Below are positions 51,664 through 60,048 of a stretch of DNA of 64,000 nucleotides, in pieces. Made by a program: the position numbers and the translations under genes. Each line of letters opens with the position of its first letter. Within the stretch, counting starts at the first letter, position 1. The stretch spans positions 584,001 through 648,000 of the forward strand of contig NZ_CP081878.1 in NCBI RefSeq assembly GCF_022170825.1, given 5' to 3'. This DNA is from Exiguobacterium acetylicum (GTDB lineage Bacteria; Bacillota; Bacilli; Exiguobacteriales; Exiguobacteriaceae). The notes under the pieces were generated by a model. That model was not told where the DNA came from. It was given only the letters and a program-made list of their open reading frames with translations, and did not search any database.

Positions 51664-52815
51664 ATGAAAGTGGTTAGAGAAGGAATCGTATGGATCTATC
51701 TGTTGTTATTTCGAATTTGTTATGGTGTCTTTCGGTGGTTGCCGCTTCGACCGGTCACTCTGTTTTGGATGACGTATGGTGATAATGCAAAACCTGTAAA
51801 TGATCGTTTGACACATACTTTGCCAAATGAGAAGCGGTATCTTGTGTATGATCACCAGTTCATGAAACAACCGGATTTGTGGAGGGCAGATCGGATGCTT
51901 CGCTTTCGTCGTTTACGGTTCGTCCGGCTTGCGTATTTACTTGCAACTTCCCGGACGGTGTTCGTCGATAATTATGTCGCAGAATTCAGTGTCGCAAAAA
52001 CGCGACGAGGAACACGACGTATCCAACTATGGCACGCGGCCGGAACATTAAAGCAGTTTGGACTGACTTCCTCAAAAAGTTTGTTCGTATCGGAACGGAT
52101 ACGCAATCGATTTCGACGAGTGTATCAGGAATATGGTGATTTCATCGTACCAGGGATGCGCTGTGCGACACAGTTCATGGCACCACACGATTTAAAACGT
52201 TCCCATTTTAAGTCGTTCGGCATGCCACGAACGGACTATTGGTTTGATGAGGAGCAACGAAAGCAGAAGATACTGGAATTAAGAAAACAATACGGAAAGA
52301 CTGACCGCCGTATTTTATTGTATGCACCGACATACCGAGAATATAAAGGGATGGAAGATCATACGATTCAACAATTCGAACAACTCGCAAAAGCGGGGTG
52401 GACGATTCTCGTCAAATTACATCCGACGATTCGAGCGCTTTCTACCTATCGTTCTACGCATATTCATCTGTTAGACGATACGTATCAAATCAATGATTAC
52501 TTGCTGATCACGGATGTTCTCGTAACCGATTATTCTTCAATTCCATTCGAAAGCTGTCTCCTCAAGATTCCAGCGTTCTTATATACACCGGACATCGACA
52601 CATACCGCCAACTACCAGGACTCGTCGATCAGTATCCGAAGCCGTTACCTGTCCGACAGACAGAACGGATGGAGCAGCTGATGGAGTGGATCATGTCTGA
52701 TACGGTACTTGAAGAATGTCGTCAGCACATGCAGGATTTCCAAACGAACTGGTATGATCAGACACCGGGTCAAGCAGTCAGTCGAATTGTTCATCATTAC
52801 TATGGTGTAGATTAA
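51664..52815 (+). CDS. CDP-glycerol glycerophosphotransferase family protein (TagB-like)
   Basis: The 383-residue protein is a second Glyphos_transf enzyme with QLWHAAGTLKQFGL, FGMPRTDYWF, LLYAPTYREYKGME, HPTIRAL and TDVLVTDYSSIPFES. TagB-type primases add the first glycerol phosphate; the TagB/F split between the two genes here is only a guess. A hydrophobic N-terminal stretch (WIYLLLFRICYGVFRWLPL) can tether it to the membrane. GAAGGGCAGG lies just before the ATG; a GTG at 51670 is an alternative. Confidence 0.88.
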   Translation: MKVVREGIVWIYLLLFRICYGVFRWLPLRPVTLFWMTYGDNAKPVNDRLTHTLPNEKRYLVYDHQFMKQPDLWRADRMLRFRRLRFVRLAYLLATSRTVFVDNYVAEFSVAKTRRGTRRIQLWHAAGTLKQFGLTSSKSLFVSERIRNRFRRVYQEYGDFIVPGMRCATQFMAPHDLKRSHFKSFGMPRTDYWFDEEQRKQKILELRKQYGKTDRRILLYAPTYREYKGMEDHTIQQFEQLAKAGWTILVKLHPTIRALSTYRSTHIHLLDDTYQINDYLLITDVLVTDYSSIPFESCLLKIPAFLYTPDIDTYRQLPGLVDQYPKPLPVRQTERMEQLMEWIMSDTVLEECRQHMQDFQTNWYDQTPGQAVSRIVHHYYGVD

Positions 52816-52825
52816 TGACATCAGT

Positions 52826-52863
52826 CCTGACGATTTTTTGTGCTTTCAAAAGCAGTCGTCAGG
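52826..52863 (+). terminator. Probable terminator hairpin after the teichoic-acid genes
   Basis: CCTGACGA and TCGTCAGG close a stem with an inner TGCTTT/AAAGCA hairpin. The following tract is AT-rich, but not a pure T run. Confidence 0.5.
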
Positions 52864-52881
52864 CAATATTTAAAATAATAA

Positions 52882-52899
52882 TGTGAAATGTTGAACAAA
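52882..52899 (+). promoter_or_regulatory. Rex/FNR-like motif upstream of fnr
   Basis: TGTGAAATGTTGAACAAA differs by one base from the operator-like sequence in front of the FNT gene (7039-7056). It lies 78 bases before the fnr ATG and upstream of a likely -10 TATACT at 52945, a fitting place for autoregulation or redox control. Confidence 0.42.
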
Positions 52900-52976
52900 T
52901 TTTGACAATCTTTTGAAAATCCATTCTTTTCGACTGTGATGTTCTATACTAAAAGCAGAAGAAGAGGAGAGGAGAA

Positions 52977-53690
52977 ATGGATATGCTAACTTGTGGAACG
53001 ACTGAAGCTAATACGTTCGTCTTATCATCCGAGACACGAACGTTGCTTGAGAGCTTCATGACAGAAACGACGTTCAAAAAGGATTCCATCGTCTGTTGGG
53101 AAGGGGAAATGAACGATAAGTTGTTTTATGTGAAACAAGGAGGCGTCAAACTATCGAAGTTGACGAAAAAAGGTAGTCCATTACTCATGTTCTTATATTT
53201 CAAGGGAGATCTGTTTGGCGAATTTGATGTAGGAGAAGCCTTTCCGAGTTCCTATAGTATCGAAACAATGGAAGATAGCATCATCGGGTTCTTATCAAAA
53301 AACCAATTAGAAGAGCTGATGAAAAAAGACGGTGCCTTTGCGCTTGAGATCATGCGATGGCAAGCATTGATGCGAAAACAGACAGAAACGAAACTACGGG
53401 ACTTGCTACTGTTCGGAAAACCAGGTGCATTAGCGTCGACGTTACTTCGTCTGATTGCGATGGAAGGGGAACAAGTGGGAGAAACCTACCGTCTTGCGAA
53501 GCGACCATCCGACGGGGAATTCGGTCAATTGATTGGTGCACCACGTGAGACCGTTAATCGGATGTTTTCCCAGTGGAAAAAAGAAGGGGTCATTTCGATG
53601 ACAGCAAAAGAAATCATCATTCACGATCCGCAATACCTACGGGATCTGTGTCATTGTGAAGGGTGTCCGGCAGGTGTTTGTCGAATTTAA
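52977..53690 (+). CDS. fnr: Fnr-type oxygen-sensing transcription regulator
   Basis: The 237-residue Crp/Fnr protein has an N-terminal cNMP-like sensor domain, a dimer helix and a C-terminal HTH (DGEFGQLIGAPRETVNRMFSQW). The last residues CHCEGCPAGVC contain Cys225, Cys227, Cys230 and Cys235; in Bacillus Fnr a C-terminal Cys trio at 227, 230 and 235 plus an Asp near 141 bind a 4Fe-4S cluster, and Asp142 here lies in KLRDL. GAGGAGAGGAG precedes the ATG. It likely activates anaerobic genes, including the downstream oxidase. Confidence 0.9.
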   Translation: MDMLTCGTTEANTFVLSSETRTLLESFMTETTFKKDSIVCWEGEMNDKLFYVKQGGVKLSKLTKKGSPLLMFLYFKGDLFGEFDVGEAFPSSYSIETMEDSIIGFLSKNQLEELMKKDGAFALEIMRWQALMRKQTETKLRDLLLFGKPGALASTLLRLIAMEGEQVGETYRLAKRPSDGEFGQLIGAPRETVNRMFSQWKKEGVISMTAKEIIIHDPQYLRDLCHCEGCPAGVCRI

Positions 53691-53712
53691 TAGGATGTAC
53701 GACCAATCTTGG

Positions 53713-53749
53713 CGCGAAACAGGACTTTCCTGTCTCGCGTCATTTTTTT
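53713..53749 (+). terminator. Intrinsic terminator of fnr
   Basis: CGCGAAACAGGA pairs with TCCTGTCTCGCG (one mismatch), followed by TTTTTTT. Confidence 0.82.
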
Positions 53750-53833
53750 GTGTGTAGAAGCCTTTTTTACTCTCATCTAGATGTGAACTTTTTGTGTGTT
53801 TTCGAAATAAAAAGTGCGGAATTTCATATTTGA

Positions 53834-53877
53834 CGTGATATTTATCACAGTTTCCTGACTTGTTGAATTCTTACAAT
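53834..53877 (+). promoter_or_regulatory. FNR box and promoter of the ba3-type oxidase operon
   Basis: CGTGATATTTATCACA (53834-53849) contains a perfect palindrome GTGATA-TT-TATCAC and fits TGTGA-N6-TCACA with one mismatch. A -10 TACAAT sits at 53872-53877 with no good -35, so the predicted start near 53884 puts the box centre at about -42, the place where Fnr activates. Confidence 0.68.
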
Positions 53878-53912
53878 AAAGACAAGTTCAAAGCAGGAGA
53901 GGAGTAATCACC

Positions 53913-54026
53913 GTGAGCCAAAAAACAGAATCAAACCTCAAAGGAACATTCGTTGCCGTCCTGATTGTAGCAGGTGTCATCATTGGGATGTGGAGCTCAA
54001 TCTTTTTATTGTTCATATCACGTTAA
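53913..54026 (+). CDS. Small single-span subunit of ba3-type cytochrome oxidase (subunit 2A-like)
   Basis: A GTG at 53913 after AGGAGAGGAG encodes 37 residues: a polar start MSQKTESNLKG and one membrane helix (TFVAVLIVAGVIIGMWSSIF) ending ISR. Position and shape match the CbaD/subunit IIa helix of ba3 oxidases, which completes the fold of subunit II. It stands 12 bases before subunit II. The start and extent are supported by ribosome site and context rather than by strong similarity. Confidence 0.72.
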   Translation: MSQKTESNLKGTFVAVLIVAGVIIGMWSSIFLLFISR

Positions 54027-54038
54027 GGGGGAATCACG

Positions 54039-54509
54039 ATGCACATTCATCGTCTAGAAAAAATCTGGTTGATCTTCGGAGTAACGATGCTAGCGGTCTT
54101 CTTAACTATCATCGGTGTATCAGCCTTTGCATCCGGGAATCAACCACCATCCGATGCAACGTTGATTGATCCGACGAAAGTCGATCAAACAAAACCGTTC
54201 GATAAGCCAGGACTAAAGAAGATTGATGATGACCGTTACGAAGCGGTCATCGTTTCACAAGCTTTTCAGTTTACGCCAAAAGATATGGTCATACCTAAAG
54301 GAGCGACAGTCGATTTTCTTGTGACATCAAAGGACGTCGTCCATGGATTTGAAATCGTCAAGACGAACGTCAACATGATGGTCGTTCCGGGACATATCAA
54401 CTCGATCGAGTATACGTTCAAGGAAGCTGGCGAGTATCTCGTCGTCTGTAACGAATACTGTGGAAATGCTCATCATATGATGGCAACTAAAATCAAGGTG
54501 GTGGAATAA
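54039..54509 (+). CDS. Cytochrome c oxidase subunit II, ba3 type
   Basis: The 156-residue subunit has one N-terminal membrane helix (about 9-32) and an extracytoplasmic cupredoxin domain with the CuA site: His102, then Cys137-x3-Cys141-x3-His145-x2-Met148 in CNEYCGNAHHMM. CuA shows it takes electrons from cytochrome c. The single-helix form is typical of ba3 rather than aa3 enzymes. AAGGGGGAATC precedes the ATG. Subunit I begins one base after the stop. Confidence 0.94.
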   Translation: MHIHRLEKIWLIFGVTMLAVFLTIIGVSAFASGNQPPSDATLIDPTKVDQTKPFDKPGLKKIDDDRYEAVIVSQAFQFTPKDMVIPKGATVDFLVTSKDVVHGFEIVKTNVNMMVVPGHINSIEYTFKEAGEYLVVCNEYCGNAHHMMATKIKVVE

Positions 54510-54510
54510 G

Positions 54511-56202
54511 ATGAATGCCATTTCAAAAAAACTACGACAGTTCGAGATGGAACGTGGTCTACCGGCTACCGTCATTGGAATCAAGGAAGCAAAACTCGCT
54601 TTTGCCCATGTCAGTTTTTCACTTGTTGCTTTATTGATCGGCGGTCTATGTGGATTACTACAAACGATGGTCCGGACAGGTGCCATCCCAGAAATCGCCG
54701 GAGTCGGATACTATGAACTTCTGACTGCACACGGATTGATGCTTGCGATCGTTTTTACGACGTTATTTATTTTTGGATTATTGTTCTCATTTTTAGGTCA
54801 ATCGTTTGGACGTTTCGAAGAATTTCCTCGTCGCCTCGGGTGGGTCGGATTCTGGTTCATGATCCTTGGCGTCGTCCTCGTCACATGGATGGTGCTTGCA
54901 GGTGAGGCTTCCGTCCTTTATACATTCTATGCACCACTTAAGGCGCATCCTGTATTTTATATCGGACTCGTCATCTTCGTTGTCGGAACGTGGATTGCTT
55001 CTTTTGCTATGTTCCGGATGTACGCCGATTACAAGCGGGAGCATCCGGGTGTCCATCCGCCACTTCAAGCGTATATGAGCATCATGACTGCCTTACTGTG
55101 GGTCGTTGCAACACTCGGCGTAGCAGCAACGATTCTCTTTCAGTTGCTTCCTTTATCCCTCGGTTGGACGGATAAGGTCGGGATCGAACTATCCCGGACG
55201 CTATTTTGGTACTTTGGTCATCCACTCGTCTATTTTTGGTTGTTACCTGCATACATCGTCTGGTATACCGTCATTCCAAAAATCGTTGGAGGGAAGATTT
55301 TTTCTGACGCGTTAGCACGAATGTCATTTTTATTGTTCCTACTCTTTTCGTTCCCGGTCGGTTTTCACCATCAATTGTTAGAACCGGGGATCTCTGCTTT
55401 TTGGAAGTATGTCCAAGTCGTCTTGACGTTCCTTGTCATCATTCCATCATTGATGACGGCCTTCTCCATGTTTGCGACTTTTGAGTTGGCGGGTCGCCGG
55501 AAAGGGGCGACTGGTATATTTGGTTGGGTGAAAAAAATGCCATATCGTGATGTCCGTTTCCTTGCACCATTCATCGGGATGTTGTTCTTCATTCCAGCGG
55601 GTGCTGGTGGTGTCATCAATGCATCCCATCAACTAAATATCATTGTGCATAACACGTTATGGGTCACAGGACACTTTCATATTACGGTCGGTGCAGCTGT
55701 GGCATTGACGTTCTTCGGAACGGCTTACTGGCTTGTCCCGCTCTTACGTGGTCGGACGTTAACGGCAGCAATGAATCGTCTAGGACTCATCCAAACGGCT
55801 GCTTGGACGATTGGGATGCTCTTCATGTCGACAGCGATGCATATCTCAGGACTACTCGGTAACCCAAGACGGACTGGACCAGCAACCTATTTCAAGGACT
55901 CCATCGTCGCTGACTGGATTCCGTATCATGTCGCAATGGCGATTGGTGGAACAATTTTATTTATTTCAATTCTACTATTCCTCTATGCGATGTTCCAACT
56001 CGCATTCCGCACACCGAAGGGAAAAGAAGAGTTTCCAATTGCTGAAACAGAAGAAGAGGCGATGGCAACACCGCTCTTCTTTGAGAACTGGAAGTTATGG
56101 ATTTTCGTGACGTTCGCTTTAATTGCTTTTGCATACACGGTGCCGATCTGGCATATGATCGAAAATGCCCCTCCAGGCGCACCAGGATGGAAGCTCTGGT
56201 AA
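54511..56202 (+). CDS. Cytochrome c oxidase subunit I, ba3 type
   Basis: The 563-residue catalytic subunit has at least twelve helices. Visible ligands and landmarks are LLTAHGLMLAIVF (low-spin haem His), WYFGHPLVYFWLLPAYIV (CuB His-Pro region with Tyr), FHHQLLEPG and HITVGAAVALTFFG (haem His pair region). Divergent proton-channel residues set these B-type oxidases apart; they have high oxygen affinity, which suits Fnr control. AAGGTGGTGG precedes the ATG. Confidence 0.95.
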   Translation: MNAISKKLRQFEMERGLPATVIGIKEAKLAFAHVSFSLVALLIGGLCGLLQTMVRTGAIPEIAGVGYYELLTAHGLMLAIVFTTLFIFGLLFSFLGQSFGRFEEFPRRLGWVGFWFMILGVVLVTWMVLAGEASVLYTFYAPLKAHPVFYIGLVIFVVGTWIASFAMFRMYADYKREHPGVHPPLQAYMSIMTALLWVVATLGVAATILFQLLPLSLGWTDKVGIELSRTLFWYFGHPLVYFWLLPAYIVWYTVIPKIVGGKIFSDALARMSFLLFLLFSFPVGFHHQLLEPGISAFWKYVQVVLTFLVIIPSLMTAFSMFATFELAGRRKGATGIFGWVKKMPYRDVRFLAPFIGMLFFIPAGAGGVINASHQLNIIVHNTLWVTGHFHITVGAAVALTFFGTAYWLVPLLRGRTLTAAMNRLGLIQTAAWTIGMLFMSTAMHISGLLGNPRRTGPATYFKDSIVADWIPYHVAMAIGGTILFISILLFLYAMFQLAFRTPKGKEEFPIAETEEEAMATPLFFENWKLWIFVTFALIAFAYTVPIWHMIENAPPGAPGWKLW

Positions 56203-56222
56203 ATCATATAACGAAAAGCGAA

Positions 56223-56263
56223 GAACCCCGAATCGTTTCCGAGTAGGAGACGATTCGGGGTTC
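56223..56263. terminator. Hairpin between the oxidase and lia operons
   Basis: GAACCCCGAATCG (56223-56235) pairs perfectly with 56251-56263. The T tracts on both sides are short, so it is a modest terminator for two convergent operons. Confidence 0.62.
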
Positions 56264-56303
56264 CTTGTGTGAGCTGAAGGAATAAGTAATGAAGTGCTAA
56301 CTC

Positions 56304-56933
56304 TTATTTGACGAGATTATGCTTGAAAGCATAAACGACGGCTTGTGTGCGGTCTACGACATCAAGTTTCGATAAGATGTTCGAGACGTGTGTCTTGACG
56401 GTTTTTAAGGAAATGAATAATTCGTCTGCGATTTCTTGGTTCGCCATACCACGAGCCATCAATTGAAGAACTTCCTGCTCACGTTCTGTTAAGTCGTCAT
56501 GTAAGTGTGTCGTAGGACGACGGAGACGTTCCATCATTTTACCTGTCACTTGTGCTGCCATGACAGATTGACCGTTTGCGGTCTTACGAATCGCTTCTGC
56601 AATATCAAAAGCGCTAGCTGTCTTTAAGACATAACTCATCGCACCGGCTTCGATGACAGGATAGACTTTCTCATCATCAAGAAAACTCGTCACGACGAGA
56701 ATTTTTGCTTCCGGCCAGTCCTTGCGGATCAGTCGTGTTCCTTCGACGCCATCAACTGGTTCCATCACTAAATCCATCAAGATGACATCCGGTCGGTGTT
56801 CAAGCGCAAGCAAGGCTCCTGCTTGACCGTCCGATGCTTCAGCGACGACCTCGATGTCTGGTTGTGTGGAAAGGAAAGCAGACACACCGGCCCGGACCAT
56901 CTCGTGATCATCTACTAATAATACGCGTATCAT
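56304..56933 (-). CDS. liaR: NarL-family response regulator, LiaR-like
   Basis: The 209-residue protein has a receiver domain (phosphoacceptor Asp54; Asp8, Asp9; Lys104) and a LuxR-type HTH (about 148-200; LTEREQEVLQLMARGMANQEIADELFISLKTVKTHV in part). It is the last gene of a liaI-like-liaH-liaF-liaS-liaR operon and overlaps liaS by four bases. LiaR activates its own operon when the envelope is stressed by lipid II-binding antibiotics. Confidence 0.92.
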   Translation of the reverse strand: MIRVLLVDDHEMVRAGVSAFLSTQPDIEVVAEASDGQAGALLALEHRPDVILMDLVMEPVDGVEGTRLIRKDWPEAKILVVTSFLDDEKVYPVIEAGAMSYVLKTASAFDIAEAIRKTANGQSVMAAQVTGKMMERLRRPTTHLHDDLTEREQEVLQLMARGMANQEIADELFISLKTVKTHVSNILSKLDVVDRTQAVVYAFKHNLVK

Positions 56934-57955
56934 ACTTGCACCATCCGATCTTTTCTAAGTTTGACTTCGATTTGGGTTCCTTGTCCAGGAACACTGACAA
57001 GACGAATCGTTCCGCCCATCTCAGCCGTTCGTTCCCGCATCGAATTAATGCCGTAAGAGGCAAGCTTTTTTTCATCGACGACGAATCCAACACCATCATC
57101 ATTCATGCTCAAGATGACTGTTTCGTTGAATTGCCGGAGTTCGATATCCATATGAGAAGCTTTCGCGTGACGTAATGCATTCGTCAATCCTTCTTGGACG
57201 ATTCGGAACAACTCGTTTTCGATTTGTCGTGGGAGTGTCATCTCTTCTAACTTCCAACTCAATTGTGTAGACTGCTTTCTAGATAATTCTTCGAGCAATT
57301 GCGAAAGTCCTTGTTGTAACGTCATTCCTTCGAGTTCGACGGGGCGAAGTTGAAGTAAGAGCGAGCGCATTTCAGACTGCGCCGTTTGTGCCATCGTCTC
57401 GACCATCTCGATTTGTTTGGCGGCAGCTTCAGGTTGAGACAGAATCGTCTGTTTGGCTGCTGTCGTCATCATCGAGATGGCATAAAGCTGTTGCGACACG
57501 GAGTCGTGTAAATCACGTGCGAGTCGCTTGCGTTCTTCCGTGACAGCTTGAACCCGGACTTGCTCGACATGTTGCGGACGTGTGCTGATCTTTTGGACGG
57601 TCTCGACTTGTTCATCGATGCGTTTCCCGATCCGCGACAAGCGTGTCAACGTATGAAAGTAAGGACCCGGAACGATCGTCACATCTTTTCCTTGTTCCAG
57701 TTCAATGATCGCAGTCGTGACACGTTTGAAGTCACGGCGCAAGAAAAAGTAATGCATGCTACCGATTGCAAGCGGCAGTAGTAACGATAGTCCGATGACG
57801 AGTAGCAGGACAGGGAAATCTTGTTGCCGGACAAAGAGAACATGCCAATCGACTTGACGTGTACTTAAGAACAACAACGTCGTCATGACGGCTGTCAAAA
57901 AGCCCGTCATGACTTGGAGCGCAATGACACCAAGCGGGAATTGATCACGCTTCAT
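56930..57955 (-). CDS. liaS: Sensor histidine kinase, LiaS-like
   Basis: The 341-residue kinase has two membrane helices (about 10-30 and 48-70) with only a short extracytoplasmic loop, a HAMP-like linker, HisKA_3 with EERKRLARDLHDSVSQQL (His150) and an HATPase with NALRHAK, NDDGVGF and YGINSMRERTAEMGG. The tiny sensor loop is that of intramembrane-sensing kinases and needs LiaF as inhibitor. The start overlaps liaF by four bases. Confidence 0.93.
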   Translation of the reverse strand: MKRDQFPLGVIALQVMTGFLTAVMTTLLFLSTRQVDWHVLFVRQQDFPVLLLVIGLSLLLPLAIGSMHYFFLRRDFKRVTTAIIELEQGKDVTIVPGPYFHTLTRLSRIGKRIDEQVETVQKISTRPQHVEQVRVQAVTEERKRLARDLHDSVSQQLYAISMMTTAAKQTILSQPEAAAKQIEMVETMAQTAQSEMRSLLLQLRPVELEGMTLQQGLSQLLEELSRKQSTQLSWKLEEMTLPRQIENELFRIVQEGLTNALRHAKASHMDIELRQFNETVILSMNDDGVGFVVDEKKLASYGINSMRERTAEMGGTIRLVSVPGQGTQIEVKLRKDRMVQV

Positions 57956-58671
57956 ATCGAAGACACCTCCACGTTGCCGATTCCGAGCATGACATGAATA
58001 CGAACTTTACGCGTTGCTTCACCGTATTCCGGTGCTCGGAATTGAATACGTCGATTGAAGAAGGTCGGAATCCGTCGGATGTCTGTCTTGACGCTTCCGA
58101 AGCCGATTGAAGTATCGAGCGTATAGTCGTATCCAGACGGTAACAGAATCCGGACGTCCCCGACGACGCCGCTGACGACGATTAAAGTCTCACCTTCCGG
58201 GACGTAAGCATGCGTCAAATCGATTTCTAAATCCTTGACGATGAACTGTTCACTTAAATCCTGTAAGACATACGGTGCATCGGCTTGGGTCGAGAAGGAA
58301 TAGGCTGGCTGAATCTTGATGCCTTCCTCTTCATATTGATGCGGGGCAATCCGTGAAAACAAAAATTCGCGGACGGAATGCCGTGTCACGAGAATGATCC
58401 CGAGATAGAGCAAAATCCCGGCAATGACAAAACCGATGGCAGCCGAACTGAGGACAACGCCAGCAAGGATGATCGTACCGACGATGTAGAATAGAATCGC
58501 TAGTTTTTCATGATTACGGCGCCGGAAATGGATCCCGACGTAATACAGCAGGAAAGGAAATAGAACACCAAATAATACGTTTCCTGCACCGGATAATAGG
58601 TCGTAGAACAGACCGAGGGCGAACAGGATCGATACGTAACCGACCAGTTGTTTCGTACTTAATCGTCGCAC
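57952..58671 (-). CDS. liaF: LiaF-like regulator of the LiaRS system
   Basis: I use the GTG at 58671, 7 bases after AAAGGAG, giving 239 residues; the frame runs to 58707 without a site. Four hydrophobic helices (about 9-115) precede a soluble C-terminal domain (about 125-239, DUF2154/cell wall-active antibiotics response) with VVSGVVGDVRILLPSGYDY and the GxVxV end MLGIGNVEV. LiaF keeps LiaS off until damage occurs. Confidence 0.92.
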   Translation of the reverse strand: MRRLSTKQLVGYVSILFALGLFYDLLSGAGNVLFGVLFPFLLYYVGIHFRRRNHEKLAILFYIVGTIILAGVVLSSAAIGFVIAGILLYLGIILVTRHSVREFLFSRIAPHQYEEEGIKIQPAYSFSTQADAPYVLQDLSEQFIVKDLEIDLTHAYVPEGETLIVVSGVVGDVRILLPSGYDYTLDTSIGFGSVKTDIRRIPTFFNRRIQFRAPEYGEATRKVRIHVMLGIGNVEVSSI

Positions 58672-58730
58672 GATCAATCTCCTTTCTAACATGACAAAGG
58701 GAGGCATACGCCTCCTTCGCCATTGACTGC

Positions 58731-59348
58731 TTATTGGTGAATGCGGCGCTCGAGCTCAGCGATACGCGCATCGATATCATCTTCATCGACGACAGGTTGT
58801 TTTGCTTCTGGTTCTTCCGTCGTGAACGGATGTGCTTCTTCCTTTATAGTAGCATTTGGTTCACGATCTAGCACCTGGTTCATCTTGTTTTTTAAGTTCG
58901 AGACGTTTTCACGCATCATCCACTCGTACCGTTTATTTTGTAGATCCTCTAGCTTTAACTTCAACTCGAGAGCTTCGCGTTCCAGCTCGTTCAACTCGCG
59001 TTTTGTTTCAGCGACAAGTTCTTCAAAGAACCGGTATTGCTCACCATAATGTTTCGATTCGATGGCTGCACGTTCAGCAAGTTGTTGTTCACCGGCTTCG
59101 TTTGCAATCTCCACTTGCTTAAAGCGTTTATCGGCTAAATCTTTCGCTTCTTCTTGTTTATGCGTTAATTCTTGCAGTAACGTCCGTTGACGCTCTAGGA
59201 GTCGATCAATCTCTTTTAAGTCAGCTTCTGTTGAGCGGATATGACGAACCAGTTTTTTAGCGGGTACTTCGCCCTGTTCGGCTGCTTTTTTGACTTCTGT
59301 CATCATCTGTGTCGCAAAATCATTGAGTTGATCAAATACGTTCTTCAT
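58731..59348 (-). CDS. liaH: PspA/IM30 family protein, LiaH-like
   Basis: The 205-residue protein is almost wholly coiled coil (about 20-160), beginning VFDQLNDFATQMMTEVKKAAEQ, with the Lys/Glu/Gln heptads of PspA, and then an acidic tail ending DIDARIAELERRIHQ. LiaH assembles into large rings that protect the membrane. GGAGGAAT precedes the ATG. It follows a LiaI-like membrane gene and precedes liaFSR. Confidence 0.9.
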   Translation of the reverse strand: MKNVFDQLNDFATQMMTEVKKAAEQGEVPAKKLVRHIRSTEADLKEIDRLLERQRTLLQELTHKQEEAKDLADKRFKQVEIANEAGEQQLAERAAIESKHYGEQYRFFEELVAETKRELNELEREALELKLKLEDLQNKRYEWMMRENVSNLKNKMNQVLDREPNATIKEEAHPFTTEEPEAKQPVVDEDDIDARIAELERRIHQ

Positions 59349-59397
59349 GAAAAATTCCTCCTTGGAAGTAGCAAATGGTATAGGGGCATGTTTTTAA

Positions 59398-59775
59398 TTA
59401 AAATCGTTTTTCGTCTAGGTCTTTCCAATCTGCTTCAAAGTGCGTCGTTGATGTACGGCGGCGGGCAAATAAGTTTTGAACGTCGACACGCTGTAATTTC
59501 ATACGCATGTAACCGACGTATAATGCGATTGCTGCGGCGATTCCGATGACAGCCCAGATGTTCGAGAGGGCAAGCCCGATCCCGATAGCTGCAAGTAATC
59601 CAAAGCCGAGTTTCGCTGGCCACTTACTGGATTGCATGAACTTGCTGATGGAATAGAACGCGAGCAACGCCCCTAAACCAAGTCCGACCATGTGCGGTAA
59701 TGTTCCGATAACGACAGCGAGTAATGCGAGTCCCGCAAGAATCATCACCACTTGTTTTCCTTTCGATTGCTTCAT
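59398..59775 (-). CDS. Small membrane protein, LiaI-like
   Basis: The 125-residue product has three to four hydrophobic helices (VVMILAGLALLAVVIGT, GLGALLAFYSI, FGLLAAIGIGLALSNIWAVIGIAAAIALYVG in part) and a charged C-terminal tail of about 30 residues. As first gene of the lia operon it holds the position of LiaI, the membrane anchor that recruits LiaH; similarity to LiaI itself is slight. GGGAGGC precedes the ATG. Confidence 0.7.
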   Translation of the reverse strand: MKQSKGKQVVMILAGLALLAVVIGTLPHMVGLGLGALLAFYSISKFMQSSKWPAKLGFGLLAAIGIGLALSNIWAVIGIAAAIALYVGYMRMKLQRVDVQNLFARRRTSTTHFEADWKDLDEKRF

Positions 59776-59961
59776 GAGGAAGCCTCCCTTGTGTTGATAC
59801 CTTTATGATACGGGAGTCCCTTGATTCACACGACGCTCTTTGGACCGTATTTGCTCTCGGACTTAAGGCGGAGAGAAGGTCTGACTTTGAGGGAAGCGCT
59901 ATCAGAATGAACGATTGATATGATATTCTAGAAAGGAATCGAATTGAGAGGAGTGATGTTG

Positions 59962-60030
59962 ATGAGTGCAACTATCAACGCTAAAAAAGTAACATGTGTC
60001 GGAAGCCAGGGAGGGGTTTCCCTCCCTTAA
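59962..60030 (+). CDS. Possible 22-residue leader ORF upstream of rsgA
   Basis: An AGAGGAGTGATGTTG ribosome site precedes ATG at 59962, opening 22 codons that end at TAA 60028-60030, 18 bases before the rsgA start. The 3' half lies in an exact hairpin AGGGAGGG-GTTT-CCCTCCCT (60008-60027). The coding potential is uncertain; a regulatory leader is the likeliest use. Confidence 0.42.
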   Translation: MSATINAKKVTCVGSQGGVSLP

Positions 60031-60041
60031 ATCAGAGGAGG
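60008..60041 (+). promoter_or_regulatory. Hairpin and Shine-Dalgarno region of rsgA
   Basis: The 8-bp GC-rich stem (60008-60015 with 60020-60027) ends 7 bases before the rsgA AGAGGAGG site (60034-60041). The right arm CCCTCCCT could instead pair with that ribosome site, making two exclusive structures that translation of the leader would switch. Confidence 0.4.
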
Positions 60042-60048
60042 AAACCAT

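Noticed and set aside
59776-59860. LiaR binding box upstream of the lia operon
   Set aside because: Several GTCC-containing words are present (GGACTCCC, GGTCC, AGTCCG), but I could not align them to the known inverted repeat with confidence.
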